Assembly: GCF_017309075.1 (NCBI RefSeq) | Contig: NZ_JAEMGS010000005.1 | Coordinates: 1 to 64,000 of the forward strand | DNA: 64,000 bases | Direction: 5' to 3' | Source: Motiliproteus sp. SC1-56 | GTDB taxonomy: Bacteria > Pseudomonadota > Gammaproteobacteria > Pseudomonadales > Balneatricaceae | Shown here: in pieces, positions 1 through 10,300 of the stretch | Position numbering within the stretch: the first letter of the stretch is position 1 | Layout: the number at the start of each line of letters is the position of its first letter | The notes under the pieces: model-generated | Databases searched by the model: none | What the model saw: only the letters and a program-made list of their open reading frames with translations | Told to the model about the DNA's origin: nothing | Translations under genes and position numbers: made by a program

Positions 1-81
1 AGCTCCGTCTGCTTGCCGGAAAACGGGCATGCAGGCGGTGTGAAATGATCAAAAACCGGGTTATTACGCCGCAAATGCGGC

Positions 82-306
82 TTGAGCAGCGGAGTAGCTC
101 AGGAGATGGGACTTAATCGTAGGTTCCTTAGTACAAGCGGCCCTGAAGGTCAGGCCACATTACAATATTCCATATCAGGTTCTGAATCTGATGCAGAAGC
201 GTATGTGTATGCATACAAGAAGATGGATAAATGGCATTTATACGAAGTCGTTGTCTACAGTGAAGATCTAGGAAAACGTATAAATGTCGTTTCCCCAACC
301 CAGTAA
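82..306 (+). CDS. Coa1-like small protein, probably truncated
   Basis: This 74-residue frame opens with TTG and has no ATG upstream before an in-frame TGA at 46-48, so the natural N-terminus may be lost or frameshifted. The body (SGPEGQATLQYSISGSES, then KKMDKWHLYEVVVYSEDLGK) resembles the C-terminal part of bacterial Coa1/Tim21-like proteins. Those have a small membrane-anchored beta-rich domain of unknown bacterial role, normally preceded by a transmembrane helix that is missing here. Base composition is clearly AT-richer than the neighbours. An attC-like sequence follows the stop within a few bases, which suggests a gene-cassette origin. The family match is a reading by eye and could be wrong. 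Confidence 0.45.
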   Translation: MSSGVAQEMGLNRRFLSTSGPEGQATLQYSISGSESDAEAYVYAYKKMDKWHLYEVVVYSEDLGKRINVVSPTQ

Positions 307-309
307 AAA

Positions 310-328
310 TGCTAACAAGGCGTTCAAC
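310..328 (+). other. attC-like half site (integron cassette remnant?)
   Basis: The sequence GCTAACAAGGCGTTCAAC starts 4 bases after the stop of the preceding small gene. It closely resembles the left end (R''-L'' boxes) of attC sites such as the aadA-type TAACAATTCGTTCAAG. A matching right end (GTTRRRY core with L') was not found in the next 100 bases, so this is at most a half or decayed site. No integrase is in the window. Confidence 0.35.
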
Positions 329-451
329 TTCAAGCCCAGCTTCGCAGCCGCGCCACCATTGGTAACTCCAACCCCCTAGCGTTCTTGAACAGAAGCGCAG
401 CAGGCCACGCTTCAAGCCTCCGGTGCAAATGCCCTTGTCTTGTCCTGAAAT

Positions 452-479
452 AAAAAAGCCGCCCGCAGGCGGCTTTTTT
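452..479 (-). terminator. Rho-independent terminator of the nap operon
   Basis: A perfect GCCGCC/GGCGGC stem with a CGCA loop is flanked by A6 on one side and T6 on the other, so it can terminate in both directions. It lies 17 bp beyond the napC stop codon. Confidence 0.9.
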
Positions 480-496
480 GGAGAACGTGCTTTGCA

Positions 497-1099
497 TCAA
501 CCGTCCCAGCCCTCCACGCCTTCCATGTCGGGCAACTGGTGGGCGATGCCCTTGTGGCAGTCGATACAGGTCTTGCCGCCGCTGCCCAAGGCCTCCTCGT
601 GCTGCTCAAAGCCACGCCTGCTCTGTTCGCTGAAGTCCATGGAGATGTAATTGTGGCAGTTGCGGCACTCCCGCGAGTCGTTCTCCTTCATCCGTTTCCA
701 TTCCCGGGCCGCCATCTCTCCCCGATGGGCCTGGAACTTTTCCCGGGTGTCGATCTTGCCGGTGATTTTGCCCCACACTTCCCGTGACGCCGCGATCTTG
801 CGAATGATCTTGTAGGTCCACTCCTTAGGCACGTGACAGTCCGGGCAGGTGGCCCGCACGCCGGAGCGGTTGGTGTAGTGGATGGTCTCTTTGAGCTCCT
901 GGTAGACGTTGTCACGCATTTCGTGACAACCGATACAGAATTCCTCCTTGTTGGTCATCTCCAGGCCGGTATTGAAACCGCCCCAGAAAATAATCCCCGC
1001 GATAAAGCCGCCCATCAGAATCAGGCCCATCGCGACGCCGGCCGGTTTGGTCAGCATCGTCCAGTAGCGAGCGAGCATGCCTTTACGTTCTTTTGCCAT
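497..1099 (-). CDS. napC: NapC tetraheme c-type cytochrome, quinol dehydrogenase
   Basis: NapC/NirT family membrane-anchored cytochrome that oxidises quinol and passes electrons to the NapAB nitrate reductase in the periplasm. The 200-residue protein has one N-terminal membrane anchor (about residues 17-40, GVAMGLILMGGFIAGIIFWG). Four CxxCH heme sites follow: CIGCH, CPDCH, CRNCH and CIDCH. Length is typical of the family. A purine-rich AAGGGG lies just upstream of the ATG. It is the last gene of the napFDAGHBC operon, 39 bp after napB, and a strong terminator follows. Confidence 0.96.
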   Translation of the reverse strand: MAKERKGMLARYWTMLTKPAGVAMGLILMGGFIAGIIFWGGFNTGLEMTNKEEFCIGCHEMRDNVYQELKETIHYTNRSGVRATCPDCHVPKEWTYKIIRKIAASREVWGKITGKIDTREKFQAHRGEMAAREWKRMKENDSRECRNCHNYISMDFSEQSRRGFEQHEEALGSGGKTCIDCHKGIAHQLPDMEGVEGWDG

Positions 1100-1138
1100 G
1101 AGCGTTTGCCCCTTCAGTCGGTGAAATCGTCAAGCCGG

Positions 1139-1588
1139 TCACTTCTTCAGGTCGGAGGTGGACTGGTACTCGTTGTTCACGATCGGCTTGGTTTCAGCCT
1201 GGGGAACATGGCACTGCAGACAGAAATAGCGGCGCGGTGAGATATCGGCCAGCGCGTGTCCGTCACGGGTCTCGAAATGGGTGAGGCTGACCTTGGTCGC
1301 CCCGGCCTCCTTGTAGCGTTCCCAGCTGTGGCAGGAGAGGCACTTATTGGCGCGCAGATCCACCTGGTAGCCCCGCACATCGTGGGGAATGACCGGCGGT
1401 TGCTGAACATAATTGCGCTTAACCAGCAACTCGTCCTTGTTCACCTGGTGCATCAGGGGCGCCTCGTTGGTGGCGTCGAGCTCCTTAAAACCGCGTAGAG
1501 ACTCCAGGCCGCCGATATCCCCAAAGCTCTGGCTTGCTACCGAGTAGCTGCCCAGGACCAGGGTCAGAACCACGGTCGTTCTCTTCAT
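1139..1588 (-). CDS. napB: NapB diheme cytochrome subunit of periplasmic nitrate reductase
   Basis: Small periplasmic electron-transfer subunit that partners NapA. The 149-residue product starts with a Sec signal peptide ([20 protein letters not shown]) and carries two heme c sites, CLSCH and CLQCH, plus histidines suited as distal ligands. Its ATG overlaps the napH TGA by 4 bp (ATGA), indicating translational coupling. Length matches known NapB proteins. Confidence 0.96.
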   Translation of the reverse strand: MKRTTVVLTLVLGSYSVASQSFGDIGGLESLRGFKELDATNEAPLMHQVNKDELLVKRNYVQQPPVIPHDVRGYQVDLRANKCLSCHSWERYKEAGATKVSLTHFETRDGHALADISPRRYFCLQCHVPQAETKPIVNNEYQSTSDLKK

Positions 1589-2451
1589 GATTGTTTCTCC
1601 ATCTGGTTAGCAAATCGACTGCCAAATTCGAAAACGTCTACGGAACAAATATCGATGCAGCGCCCGCAATTGGTGCAATCGCCGGAGAGAATCACCGGCC
1701 CCTGCCCCCGCCGCTCACCCTTCAGGGCCGGCTTGATCACATGGGGCTCAGGGCACACCGCGAAGCAATCGCCGCAGTCGTAACAGGCTCGACGCCGGGT
1801 GGCTTTTACCCGCAGCAGGCTGGCCCTGCCGATAAGCCCGTACAGGGCCCCCATGGGGCAGAGGTGGCCGCACCACCCCCGGGGGACGTAGAACAGGTCA
1901 AACACAAACACCGCGATCACCAGCAGCCAGCCGGCCCCGATCCCGAACAGCAGCCCCCGGTGCAGCTGGGACACCGGGTTGACCAGTTCCCAGATCACCA
2001 TTCCGGTCAGCAGCGGCAGCAACAGGGCCAGCCCCAGCACGGCGAACCGCAGCCGCCGGGACAGCGTGTGCCGGGGCCGAATGGACCAGCGCCGTCCCGC
2101 CCAGGCGGCGAGGTCCGTGACCGGGTTGACCGGGCAGACCCAGCTGCAAAACACCCGCCCGCCCACCAGGGCGTAAAAGGCGCTCACCAGCGCCATGCCG
2201 ATCAGCGCCGAAGCCTCAAGGGGGTGCCCCGCGGCCAGGCTCTGCAAGGTGACGAAGGGGTCGGCCAACGGCACCGTCTGCAGCAGCTCGCTGGCGCTGA
2301 GATTGCCCTTGAGAATCCAGAAACCGCCCACCGGCCCCAGCAGAAACAGCCCCAGTACCGCTACCTGGGTCAGGCGCCGCAGGAGCAGCCAGCGGTGGCT
2401 GCGCAGCCAGCCCTTGGCTTCAATCGCATCACGACCGGCCATGGCGATCAT
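1585..2451 (-). CDS. napH: NapH membrane ferredoxin-type quinol oxidase component
   Basis: NapH is a polytopic inner-membrane iron-sulfur protein that works with NapG to feed electrons from quinol (ubiquinol in E. coli) to NapC/NapB. The 288-residue protein has about four membrane helices, a CSWVCPVNP motif and a CGHLCPMGA motif at helix boundaries. Two C-terminal [4Fe-4S] motifs follow ([12 protein letters not shown] and [11 protein letters not shown]). I place the start at the ATG at 2451 because it overlaps the napG stop by 4 bp (ATGA). A longer frame continuing upstream to 2637 is only the shadow of napG. Confidence 0.94.
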   Translation of the reverse strand: MIAMAGRDAIEAKGWLRSHRWLLLRRLTQVAVLGLFLLGPVGGFWILKGNLSASELLQTVPLADPFVTLQSLAAGHPLEASALIGMALVSAFYALVGGRVFCSWVCPVNPVTDLAAWAGRRWSIRPRHTLSRRLRFAVLGLALLLPLLTGMVIWELVNPVSQLHRGLLFGIGAGWLLVIAVFVFDLFYVPRGWCGHLCPMGALYGLIGRASLLRVKATRRRACYDCGDCFAVCPEPHVIKPALKGERRGQGPVILSGDCTNCGRCIDICSVDVFEFGSRFANQMEKQS

Positions 2452-3218
2452 TGCCCCCCCTCCGGTCTGCGCTCCGGCAGTTTGAGCACGTCGGGAATCA
2501 GGGACTCGCCGTCGTTGGCCTCCTTCTCCTTCCACCCCAGCCGGTAATGGCCGCCGATCTGCCCCTTGGCCAGGTGCAGCGGCACGACCTTGATCGCCGC
2601 CTCCTCGAGCACGCAGGCCTGCTCGCACTTGCCGCACCCGGTGCAGGCATCGGAGTGGACCGTGGGAATAAAGCGGGCGTGGTGGCCGGTGCGGCTGTCG
2701 TGTTCCATCTCCAGGGTGATGGCCTCGTCGATCAAGGGACAGACCCGGTAGCAGACGTCGCAGCGCAGACCGAGCACGTTAAGGCAGGTCTCCCGGTCGA
2801 TCAGCACCGCCAGCCCCATTCGGGCCTCGTCGATGTCGGTCAGGGTCGGCGCCAGGGCGCCGCTGGGGCAGGCGGCGACGCAAGGAATGTCGTCGCACAT
2901 CTCGCACGGCACCTCCCGGGCGGTGAAATAGGGGGTGCCGTTGGCCACCGGGTCGGTGAGGGTGGCGAGCTTGAGGGTGTCGTAGGGGCAGTCCCGCACG
3001 CAGAGCCCGCAGCGCAGGCAGGCGCCGAGAAATTCCTCCTCCGCCAGCGCGCCCGGCGGTCGCAGTGCCTCGGGCGCGTGGGAGCGGGCCCGGGTACCGT
3101 AAAGCCCCAGTCCCAGTCCCAGCAGACCGAGCCCCGTCAGGCTGCGGGCCGAGTCGCTCAGAAAGCGACGCCGGCTGCGCCCCTTCTGGCTCCCTGCGTT
3201 GTCACCCTGTCCGCTCAT
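2448..3218 (-). CDS. napG: NapG ferredoxin-type protein, Tat-exported
   Basis: Periplasmic four-cluster ferredoxin that pairs with membrane NapH in electron supply to nitrate reductase. The N-terminus has a twin-arginine signal ([11 protein letters not shown], followed by a hydrophobic leucine/glycine stretch). Four cysteine groups are visible: [35 protein letters not shown] with an upstream C, and [11 protein letters not shown]. The 256-residue length is slightly longer than E. coli NapG. It sits 30 bp after napA and is coupled to napH. Confidence 0.95.
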   Translation of the reverse strand: MSGQGDNAGSQKGRSRRRFLSDSARSLTGLGLLGLGLGLYGTRARSHAPEALRPPGALAEEEFLGACLRCGLCVRDCPYDTLKLATLTDPVANGTPYFTAREVPCEMCDDIPCVAACPSGALAPTLTDIDEARMGLAVLIDRETCLNVLGLRCDVCYRVCPLIDEAITLEMEHDSRTGHHARFIPTVHSDACTGCGKCEQACVLEEAAIKVVPLHLAKGQIGGHYRLGWKEKEANDGESLIPDVLKLPERRPEGGQ

Positions 3219-3248
3219 CGCGCTTCACTCAAACGGGTTGCGATAACC

Positions 3249-5753
3249 CTAGGCTTTCATCACCTTGACCGCGCACTTCTTGAAGTCGGTCTCTTTGGAG
3301 AGCGGATCGGTGGCGTCCAGGGTCAGTTTGTTCACCAGCCGCCCCGCGTCAAAGAAGGGTGCAAACACCAGCCCCTGGGGCGGGCGGTTACGCCCGCGGG
3401 TCTCGACCCGCATCAGCACTTCGCCGCGACGGCTGACGATCCGGGCCTCCTGACCGCGGCGCAGGTTGCGCGCCTTGGCGTCCTCGGGGTGCATGTAGAG
3501 CACGGCGTCGGGGACCGCCCGGTAGAGTTCCGGCACGCGCCGGGTCATGGTGCCGGTGTGCCAGTGCTCCAGTACCCGTCCGGTTGAAAGCCAGAGGTCA
3601 TACTCCTGATCCGGCATTTCAACCGGGTCCTCATAGGGCAAGGCGAAGATCACCGCTTTCTTGTCCGGCTTGCCGTAGAACTGGACCTCGCTCCCTTTCT
3701 CCACGTAGGGGTCGTAGCCTTCGCGGAAACGCCACAGGGTCTCCTTGCCGCCCACCACTGGCCAGCGCAGGCCGCGGGCCTGGTGGTACATCTCAAAGGG
3801 CGCCAGGTCGTGGGCCTTGCCCCGCCCGAAGGCGGCGTACTCTTCAAAGAGCCCCTTCTGCACGTAGAAGCCGAAGTGCTCCGCCTCGTTGTTGGGGAAG
3901 TCTTCGTTCACCTCGCTGGTCGGGAACGCGTCCACGTTGCCGTTGCGGTAGAGCACCTCGTAGAGGGTCTTGCCGCGGTACTCCGGCGCCTGCTCCAACA
4001 GGGCGTCGGACCAGACCTCCTCGGTCTTGAAGCGCTTGGAGAACTCCATCAACTGCCAGAGGTCGGACTTGGCGTCCCCCGGCGCCTGCACCTGCTGGCG
4101 CCAGAACTGGGTGCGCCGCTCGGCGTTGCCGTAAGCGCCCTCTTTTTCCACCCACATGGCGGTGGGCAGCACCAGGTCGGCCCCCTGGGCGGTGACCGTG
4201 GGGTAAGGGTCGGAGCAGACGACAAAGTTGTCCGGATTACGGTAGCCCGGATACCCCTCTTCGTTCATGTTGGGGGCCGCCTGCAGGTTGTTGTTGCACA
4301 TCACCCAGTAGGCGTTGAGCTTGCCATCCTTGAGCATGCGGTTCTGCAGCACCGCGTGATACCCCACTTTTCCCGGTATGGTGCCGGCGGGCAACTTCCA
4401 GATCTCCTCCGCCTTGGCGCGATGCTTGGGGTTGGCGACCGCCATGTCCGCGGGCAGGCGATGGGCAAAGGTGCCCACCTCCCGGGCGGTACCGCAGGCC
4501 GAGGGCTGGCCGGTGAGGGAGAAGGGGCCGTTGCCGGGCTCGGAGATCTTGCCGGCCAGCAGGTGTACGTTATACACCAGGTTGTTGGCCCAGACCCCGC
4601 GCTGGTGCTGGTTGAAGCCCATGGTCCAGTAGGAGACCACCTTCTTCTCCGGGTCGGCATAGGTCTTGGCCAGTGCCTCCAGGTTTTGCGGCGGCACCCC
4701 GCTCAACTCAGACACTTTGTCCAGGGTGTAGTCGCTGACAAAGGAGGCGTACTCGTCGAAGGTCATGGGCGTCGACGCGCCGCTACCCGGGTTCTTGGAG
4801 CGCTGCTCGGCGGGATGGTCGGGCCGCAGGCCGTAACCGATGTCGGTGTCGCCGCGGCGGAAGTTGACGTGCTTGCTGACGAAGTCCTGGTTCACATGGC
4901 CGTTCTGAATGATGTAGTTGGCGATGTAGTTGAGAATTGCCAGGTCGGTATGCGGAGTGAAGATCATACCGTTGTCCGCCAGCTCAAAGCTGCGGTGCTG
5001 GAAGGTGGAGAGTACGTGCACCTGCACGCCGGGGGCGCTCAGGCGCCGGTCAGCCAGGCGCGACCAGAGAATGGGGTGCATCTCCGCCATATTCGAGCCC
5101 CAGAGCACGAAGGCGTCGGCGTTTTCCAGGTCGTCGTAACAGCCCATGGGCTCGTCGATCCCGAAGGTGCGCATAAAGCCGCCCACGGCCGAAGCCATGC
5201 AGTGACGGGCGTTGGGGTCGATGTGGTTGGTGCGGAACCCCGCTTTCATCAGTTTGGAGGCGGCATACCCCTCCCAGACGGTCCACTGCCCCGAACCGAA
5301 CATCCCCACCGGCGGCATCTCGTCGCTGTTGCGGGTCTTGGCGATGGCCGCCTTGAACTTCTCGGCCATGATGTCGAAGGCCTGGTCCCAGCTGATGGGG
5401 GTGAACTCGCCGTTCTTGTCGTATTCACCGTTGGTCATGCGCAGCAGGGGCGTGGTGAGGCGGTCCTGGCCATACATGATCTTGGACAGGAAGTAGCCCT
5501 TGATGCAGTTGAGCCCTTTGTTAACCGGCGCATCCGGGTCGGCCTGGGTCGCCACCACCCGCCCCTTCTGAGTACCCACCAGCACCGAGCAACCGGTGCC
5601 GCAGAAACGGCACGGCGCCTTGTCCCAACGGATTTCAGACTCGCTGGAACGGGCCAGCAGGTTGGTGGCCGATGCCGGGACCGACACCCCTGCGGCGGCG
5701 GCGGTGGCGGCGACGGCGTTGCTCTTTACAAAGTCTCGTCTTGTCAGCTTCAT
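3249..5753 (-). CDS. napA: NapA periplasmic nitrate reductase catalytic subunit
   Basis: Reduces nitrate to nitrite in the periplasm using a Mo-bis-MGD cofactor and one [4Fe-4S] cluster. The 834-residue protein begins with a Tat signal ([19 protein letters not shown]). The cluster motif [13 protein letters not shown] follows just after the mature N-terminus. [10 protein letters not shown] contains the cysteine expected to ligate molybdenum. The C-terminal molydopterin-dinucleotide-binding domain includes [23 protein letters not shown] lies just before the ATG. It depends on NapD for chaperoning and on molybdate, for which modABC is encoded about 9 kb away. Confidence 0.98.
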   Translation of the reverse strand: MKLTRRDFVKSNAVAATAAAAGVSVPASATNLLARSSESEIRWDKAPCRFCGTGCSVLVGTQKGRVVATQADPDAPVNKGLNCIKGYFLSKIMYGQDRLTTPLLRMTNGEYDKNGEFTPISWDQAFDIMAEKFKAAIAKTRNSDEMPPVGMFGSGQWTVWEGYAASKLMKAGFRTNHIDPNARHCMASAVGGFMRTFGIDEPMGCYDDLENADAFVLWGSNMAEMHPILWSRLADRRLSAPGVQVHVLSTFQHRSFELADNGMIFTPHTDLAILNYIANYIIQNGHVNQDFVSKHVNFRRGDTDIGYGLRPDHPAEQRSKNPGSGASTPMTFDEYASFVSDYTLDKVSELSGVPPQNLEALAKTYADPEKKVVSYWTMGFNQHQRGVWANNLVYNVHLLAGKISEPGNGPFSLTGQPSACGTAREVGTFAHRLPADMAVANPKHRAKAEEIWKLPAGTIPGKVGYHAVLQNRMLKDGKLNAYWVMCNNNLQAAPNMNEEGYPGYRNPDNFVVCSDPYPTVTAQGADLVLPTAMWVEKEGAYGNAERRTQFWRQQVQAPGDAKSDLWQLMEFSKRFKTEEVWSDALLEQAPEYRGKTLYEVLYRNGNVDAFPTSEVNEDFPNNEAEHFGFYVQKGLFEEYAAFGRGKAHDLAPFEMYHQARGLRWPVVGGKETLWRFREGYDPYVEKGSEVQFYGKPDKKAVIFALPYEDPVEMPDQEYDLWLSTGRVLEHWHTGTMTRRVPELYRAVPDAVLYMHPEDAKARNLRRGQEARIVSRRGEVLMRVETRGRNRPPQGLVFAPFFDAGRLVNKLTLDATDPLSKETDFKKCAVKVMKA

Positions 5754-5765
5754 GGTTCTCTCCTG

Positions 5766-6044
5766 CTAGAGCGCTTGCTCTTCGCGGTGGTGGTACACCA
5801 GCGAGGTCGACACTACGCCGGGCATATTGTTGATCGCTTCAATGGTGGTCATCACAAGTTGCTCGCCGCCGATCTCCTCGACGGTCACCACCAGGTTTCC
5901 CTGTTCACTCGCGGCGTGAACTTCCACCCCTCTGAGCGCCCGAAGGCGTTCGGTCAAGCGCGCGACTTTCTCCGGTCGTGCGCGCACCACCATGCCGGTG
6001 ATGTCAAATTCCGCGGGGGCATTCTGGCTTGGCATAAGGGTCAC
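5766..6044 (-). CDS. napD: NapD chaperone for NapA Tat signal
   Basis: Small cytoplasmic protein that binds the NapA twin-arginine signal peptide and helps cofactor insertion before export. The 92-residue sequence shows the ferredoxin-like NapD fold pattern (ITGMVVRARPEKVARLTERL, then VHAASEQGNLVVTVE). I use the GTG at 6044, which overlaps the napF TGA as GTGA and follows AAAGGGGAG; an ATG three codons inside is the alternative. It is 12 bp upstream of napA. Confidence 0.92.
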   Translation of the reverse strand: MTLMPSQNAPAEFDITGMVVRARPEKVARLTERLRALRGVEVHAASEQGNLVVTVEEIGGEQLVMTTIEAINNMPGVVSTSLVYHHREEQAL

Positions 6045-6544
6045 ACTCCCCTTTCAGGACGTTGCATGGAAATGGCTTGGGTGGGACAGACGCTGAGGCA
6101 GGCACCGCAGCCGGTACAGGTTTCAAGTTGCACCTGCGGCTCGGCCGCCCGGCCAAGGCGCGGCGTAAAGCGGATTGCGCCGGGCTCGCAGGCCTCCTCG
6201 CACCGGCGGCACTCCACGTTACGCAGAGTGACGCAGGCCGCGCCGACCTGCGCCCGGATGGTCCAGGGAGACGCCTCCCGGGACCGGAACAGGGGCTCTG
6301 GGCAGGCACCGGCGCAGTCACCGCAAAAGGTGCACTCACCCAGTTGAAAGTCGAGTTCGGGATAGCCGCCGGAGCCGGCGTGAATAATCTGGGTCGGGCA
6401 GGCCTTGATGCAGTCCCCACAACGTGTACAACCGTCGGTGAAAGCGATTTCAGCGACACTCCAGGGCGGGCGTTGGGGTTGCCGCCGGGCGCCCAGGTCA
6501 CCTTTGAAAAGCTGACGCCGGGCTGGGTTAAAGGAGCTGCTCAT
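6041..6544 (-). CDS. napF: NapF ferredoxin-type maturation protein
   Basis: Cytoplasmic iron-sulfur protein thought to assist NapA maturation. The 167-residue product has [4Fe-4S] motifs CTRCGDCIKACP, CTFCGDCAGACP and CTGCGACLSVCP, plus an extra cysteine group CRRCEEACEPGAI. A basic N-terminus (MSSSFNPARRQLF) is typical of NapF. It is the first gene of the operon. The transcript probably starts about 138 bp upstream at an FNR-dependent promoter. Confidence 0.93.
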   Translation of the reverse strand: MSSSFNPARRQLFKGDLGARRQPQRPPWSVAEIAFTDGCTRCGDCIKACPTQIIHAGSGGYPELDFQLGECTFCGDCAGACPEPLFRSREASPWTIRAQVGAACVTLRNVECRRCEEACEPGAIRFTPRLGRAAEPQVQLETCTGCGACLSVCPTQAISMQRPERGV

Positions 6545-6681
6545 AGCGGTGGGTCCTGACCAGGTTCCGCCGGTTTCTGCGTCCGGTCTGTCTAAAACCT
6601 AGATGGGGGTGGACAATATTTCAAACGGTGCAAAAAAGCGTTTCGTCAGCACTTTAAAAAACCCCATTCGATTGCGTTGCT

Positions 6682-6730
6682 TAGGGGCAATATGGACGAG
6701 GAGAAAAAAGACCGACTTGATCTTTATCAA
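6682..6730 (-). promoter_or_regulatory. FNR/Anr-dependent promoter of the nap operon
   Basis: A perfect FNR box TTGATCTTTATCAA occupies 6717-6730. On the minus strand a CATATT -10 element lies at 6694-6689. If transcription starts at 6682, the box centre falls at -41.5, the classic class II activation position. This promoter sits in the 485-bp divergent gap between napF and the chemoreceptor gene. The rest of the gap shows only a degenerate second FNR-like half (minus strand TTGATCTATGTCA, about 6899-6911) nearer the chemoreceptor. Confidence 0.8.
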
Positions 6731-7029
6731 GCCCGCCCCTCATCACTTCGGTGTTGCAGGCGTATCGAAAACCGCACAACAAGTCGGGAGGAGCGCCGAC
6801 AGCAGAAGCCTCCCTGCGCACCCCTGCCGCCGCGCCCCACTCAAAAACCTGCACCGCGTCAAACGCACGGAGAGCTGCGCACAGAAAACCCACCGCAGTG
6901 ACATAGATCAATTAATCACGTATTCCCGCTGTTTTACCCGGCCCCTACATTGTGCGCTTCAGGTCAATGTTTTAACGTCCCCCGGTTTTCAACGAAAGTC
7001 TAACAACAACAAGAAAGAGAGAGGTTGCG

Positions 7030-9057
7030 ATGCGCTTCAACAGCCTGAGCATTGTGCGCCAGATTACGCTGGTCTTTTTGATCACCCTGCTGGCGGTGTT
7101 CTCCACCACCGGTTTTGTCACCTACCAGCGAATGTCCGGCATTCTGCTCGACAAGGCCGAGGTGGAGATCGACAAGCAGGTGCAGATCATTCGCGACCTC
7201 ATGGAGCAGCAGTTCAACGCCTACGCGGTGCAGGCCAACTCCCTGGCCGACTCCTTTGAAAAGATGTTCCCCAACGGTATCGAGCAGCAGCGGGGAACCA
7301 CCGATATCAACGGCCAGGCCGTGCCCGTCCTCTCCACCCTGGGCATCCGGCTCAACAACAACTCCAGCATCCCCGATGTATTCACCAAGCGCACCGGCGC
7401 CATCGCCGCCGTCTACTCGCGGGCTGGCGATGACTTCATCAGCATCAGCACCAGCCTGGAGAAAGCCGACGGCTCCCGCGCCATCGGCCAGCGCCTGGAG
7501 AGCACCCATCCGGGCTACCAGAAGCTGCAGGCCGGCGAAGCCTACACCGGCTGGGCCCGGCTGTTCGACCGCTACTACATGACGGTTTACAAACCGATCG
7601 TGTTTAAAGGCGAAGTCGTCGGCGCGCTCTCTATCGGCTTCGACATCACAGAAGCCATGGGGCTGCTGTTCGAAGGGCTCGCCGAGATCCGCTTCGGCGA
7701 CACCGGCTACGTATTCCTGGTGCGCGCCGACGCGGGCAGCCAGGGTGAGTTCTTCTACCACCCGAACCAGAGCCAGGACGCCAACGTGCTGGCCCTGGAG
7801 ACCCCCGATGGCGCCAAGCCCTTTGACCAGCTCTTCGCCGCCGACAAGGGGGCCTTCACCTATTCCGGGTCCCATGCCGACGGCCGGATCGAGACCAAGA
7901 ACCTGTTCTTCCACAAGGCGCCGCAGTGGAACCTGGTGATCGCCGGCGGCTCCTTCGTCAGCGAATACCAGAAAGAGTCCTCGGCGGTGGTCACCCTGAT
8001 CGTCATCATCTCCGCCCTCGGCGCCCTCGCCGCCGCGCTGGTCGTGGGCTGGATGCTCAACCGGACCCTCGCGCCCCTGCAACGGCTGGTGGCGCAACTG
8101 CGCCGGGTCGGTGACGGCGAAGTCAGCGTGCAGGTGGACAACGTCCAGGCCAACTCCCGCAACGAGGTCCACCAGATGGCCTCGGGCGTGCAGGAGATGG
8201 CCGACAGCATCCGCCGCCTGATCGAGCGCTTCCGCCAGTCGGTGAACGAACTCGATACCGCCACCGGGCGCATGCACGGCTCGGCGACGGTCAGCGGAGC
8301 CGCAGCCCGCGAGCTGCAGGCCCACACCGACCAGATCGCGACCGCCATCGAAGAGATGTCCGCCACCGTCGAGGAGGTCGCCCGCAGCGCCCAGGAGGCC
8401 GCCAGCAACGCCGCCTCGGTGGACCAGGAGACCCGCTCCGGGGCCCGTCTGGTCGCGGAGGTGATCACCGAGATCGAGGCACTTAACGCCCGGATTCAGG
8501 ACTCGAGTGAGGCGATCACCGCGGTCAACCGCGACAGCGAGTCGATCCAGCAGGTGATCCGGGTGATCAACGAAATCGCCGAGCAGACCAACCTGCTGGC
8601 CCTCAATGCCGCCATTGAGGCGGCGCGGGCCGGCGACCAGGGGCGCGGCTTTGCGGTGGTCGCCGATGAGGTGCGACAGCTCGCTCAGCGCACCCAGAAC
8701 TCCACCCAGGAGATCGAGCAGACCGTGGTCAGCCTCGGAAGCAGCACCCAGCGCGCGGTCGCCCTGATGGAGCAGAGCCGCAGCAAGGGCGAGACGACCG
8801 TGGAAAAGGTCGGCCAGGCCGGGGAGTCGCTGGATGCCATCGCCGGGCGGGTCACCGGAATCGCCGACATGTCGGCACGCATCGCCACCGCGGCGGAGCA
8901 GCAATCGGCTGTGGCCAACGAAGTGGCGCAGACCCTGACCGACGTGCGCCACAAGGCGGATGCCGCCCTGGCCAACTCCCAACAGTCCGAGCAGGACGCC
9001 GCGCAGCTCTCACAGCTTGCCAAGGAGCTTGGCCAGCAGCTGTCGGTGTTCCGCTAA
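7030..9057 (+). CDS. Methyl-accepting chemotaxis protein with periplasmic Cache domain
   Basis: Transmembrane chemoreceptor that senses a periplasmic ligand and controls CheA. The 675-residue protein has TM1 at about 10-32, a long periplasmic region with Cache features ([42 protein letters not shown]), TM2 at about 318-342 and a HAMP domain. The cytoplasmic hairpin has the conserved tip [20 protein letters not shown] at about 518-537. The periplasmic part fits the Cache3/Cache2 fusion type. It is divergent from nap. The ligand cannot be told from the sequence. A GAGAGAGG ribosome site precedes the ATG. Confidence 0.93.
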   Translation: MRFNSLSIVRQITLVFLITLLAVFSTTGFVTYQRMSGILLDKAEVEIDKQVQIIRDLMEQQFNAYAVQANSLADSFEKMFPNGIEQQRGTTDINGQAVPVLSTLGIRLNNNSSIPDVFTKRTGAIAAVYSRAGDDFISISTSLEKADGSRAIGQRLESTHPGYQKLQAGEAYTGWARLFDRYYMTVYKPIVFKGEVVGALSIGFDITEAMGLLFEGLAEIRFGDTGYVFLVRADAGSQGEFFYHPNQSQDANVLALETPDGAKPFDQLFAADKGAFTYSGSHADGRIETKNLFFHKAPQWNLVIAGGSFVSEYQKESSAVVTLIVIISALGALAAALVVGWMLNRTLAPLQRLVAQLRRVGDGEVSVQVDNVQANSRNEVHQMASGVQEMADSIRRLIERFRQSVNELDTATGRMHGSATVSGAAARELQAHTDQIATAIEEMSATVEEVARSAQEAASNAASVDQETRSGARLVAEVITEIEALNARIQDSSEAITAVNRDSESIQQVIRVINEIAEQTNLLALNAAIEAARAGDQGRGFAVVADEVRQLAQRTQNSTQEIEQTVVSLGSSTQRAVALMEQSRSKGETTVEKVGQAGESLDAIAGRVTGIADMSARIATAAEQQSAVANEVAQTLTDVRHKADAALANSQQSEQDAAQLSQLAKELGQQLSVFR

Positions 9058-9156
9058 GCGACCCTGTCCGGTCTCACTCCGCCCCGCCGGCAAGGCCCCT
9101 TTTCACAGCCAGCCGGCGGCGGTAGGGTGAACATTTTCTGTAGAGAGGTAGCCACC

Positions 9157-10008
9157 GTGAAATATGTGGGAGCCCACGTCAGCGCCGCCGGCGGGGTGGA
9201 AAACGCCCCTTTAAACGCGGCCCAGATCGGGGCGCGGGCGTTTGGCGTGTTCACCAAAAATCAGCGCCAGTGGCAGGCCAAGCCGCTGACCGAGGCCGGT
9301 ATCGAGGCCTTCAAACGCAACCTGGCCGAGACCGGCATCGCCCCCGAGGCAGTGCTGGTGCACGACTCCTACCTGATCAACCTTGGCCATCCTGATCCCG
9401 AGGCACTGGCCAAGTCCCGTGCCGCCTTCGTCGACGAGATGGCCCGTTGCGCCCAACTGGGACTTCCCCTGCTCAACTTCCACCCGGGCAGCCACCTGCG
9501 CAAGATCGATGAGCAGCGCTGCCTGGCGCTGATCGCCGACTCCATCAACCAGGCCCTGGCGCAGGTTGAGGGGGTCACCGCGGTGATCGAGAATACCGCC
9601 GGCCAGGGCTCGAACCTGGGCTGGCGCTTCGAGCACCTGGCCGAGATTATCCACCGCGTCGAGGACAAGTCCCGGATCGGCGTCTGTATCGACACCTGCC
9701 ACGCCTTCGCCGCGGGCTACGACCTGCGCACCCGCGCCGCCTGCGAGCAGACCTGGGCCGAGTTCGACCGGGTGGTGGGCTTTGACTACCTGCGCGGCAT
9801 GCATATCAACGACGCCAAGAGCGACTTCGGCTCCCGCGTGGATCGCCACCACAGCCTCGGGGCCGGCAACATCGGCTGGGACGCCTTTGCCTACATCATG
9901 CAGGACCCGCGCTTCGACGGCATTCCCCTCATCCTGGAAACGGTGGACGCGTCAATCTGGGCCGACGAAATTAACGCCCTCTACGCACTGGCAGCCCCTC
10001 TCCCCTGA
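9157..10008 (+). CDS. nfo: Endonuclease IV (AP endonuclease)
   Basis: Zinc-dependent enzyme that cuts DNA 5' to abasic sites in base excision repair. The 283-residue protein starts [12 protein letters not shown]. It shows the family's metal-ligand segments in order: [43 protein letters not shown] and ILETV. I choose the GTG at 9157 because it gives the usual N-terminus and length (E. coli has 285 residues) and has AGAGGT upstream. A GTG 30 bases earlier is possible but adds an unconserved extension. It stands alone between two chemoreceptor genes. Confidence 0.95.
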   Translation: MKYVGAHVSAAGGVENAPLNAAQIGARAFGVFTKNQRQWQAKPLTEAGIEAFKRNLAETGIAPEAVLVHDSYLINLGHPDPEALAKSRAAFVDEMARCAQLGLPLLNFHPGSHLRKIDEQRCLALIADSINQALAQVEGVTAVIENTAGQGSNLGWRFEHLAEIIHRVEDKSRIGVCIDTCHAFAAGYDLRTRAACEQTWAEFDRVVGFDYLRGMHINDAKSDFGSRVDRHHSLGAGNIGWDAFAYIMQDPRFDGIPLILETVDASIWADEINALYALAAPLP

Positions 10009-10300
10009 TCCAACGCGCACCATTTAAGGGCAACCATGGGCGCAGACGTAAGTAAAGTCCCTGATTAATAGGCCTTTTTTAACTTAAATCTATACTTTCC
10101 CGGCTTTTCTACGCTATAAAAACGGCTGTACCCAGGTGCGCCGGAAGGCACGGAACGCAGTAGCCCCGCCCAGCGGAGAAGCCCTTGATGCCTGTCGACC
10201 TCGTTTTCCGCTGTACCCCAACCCGCTTCGTCCCTACCCCCGGGGCTGGCCTGTCGCCAGCCACCGCGGGCAAGTCGCGCCCAGAGCAGGAGAGCGTCGT

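Noticed and set aside
3783-6347. An 854-codon open frame on the plus strand opposite napA-napF
   Set aside because: It is the antisense shadow of GC-rich nap genes; composition is Gly/Val/His-rich and there is no ribosome site.
7000-8982. A 660-codon minus-strand open frame opposite the first chemoreceptor
   Set aside because: Shadow frame rich in His, Gly and Leu without protein motifs.
10100-10300. Possible cyclic-di-GMP riboswitch before the Aer-like gene
   Set aside because: A short ACGCAGTAGCC stretch resembles part of the GEMM-I motif, but the conserved GCAAACC and GAAA tetraloop parts are missing.
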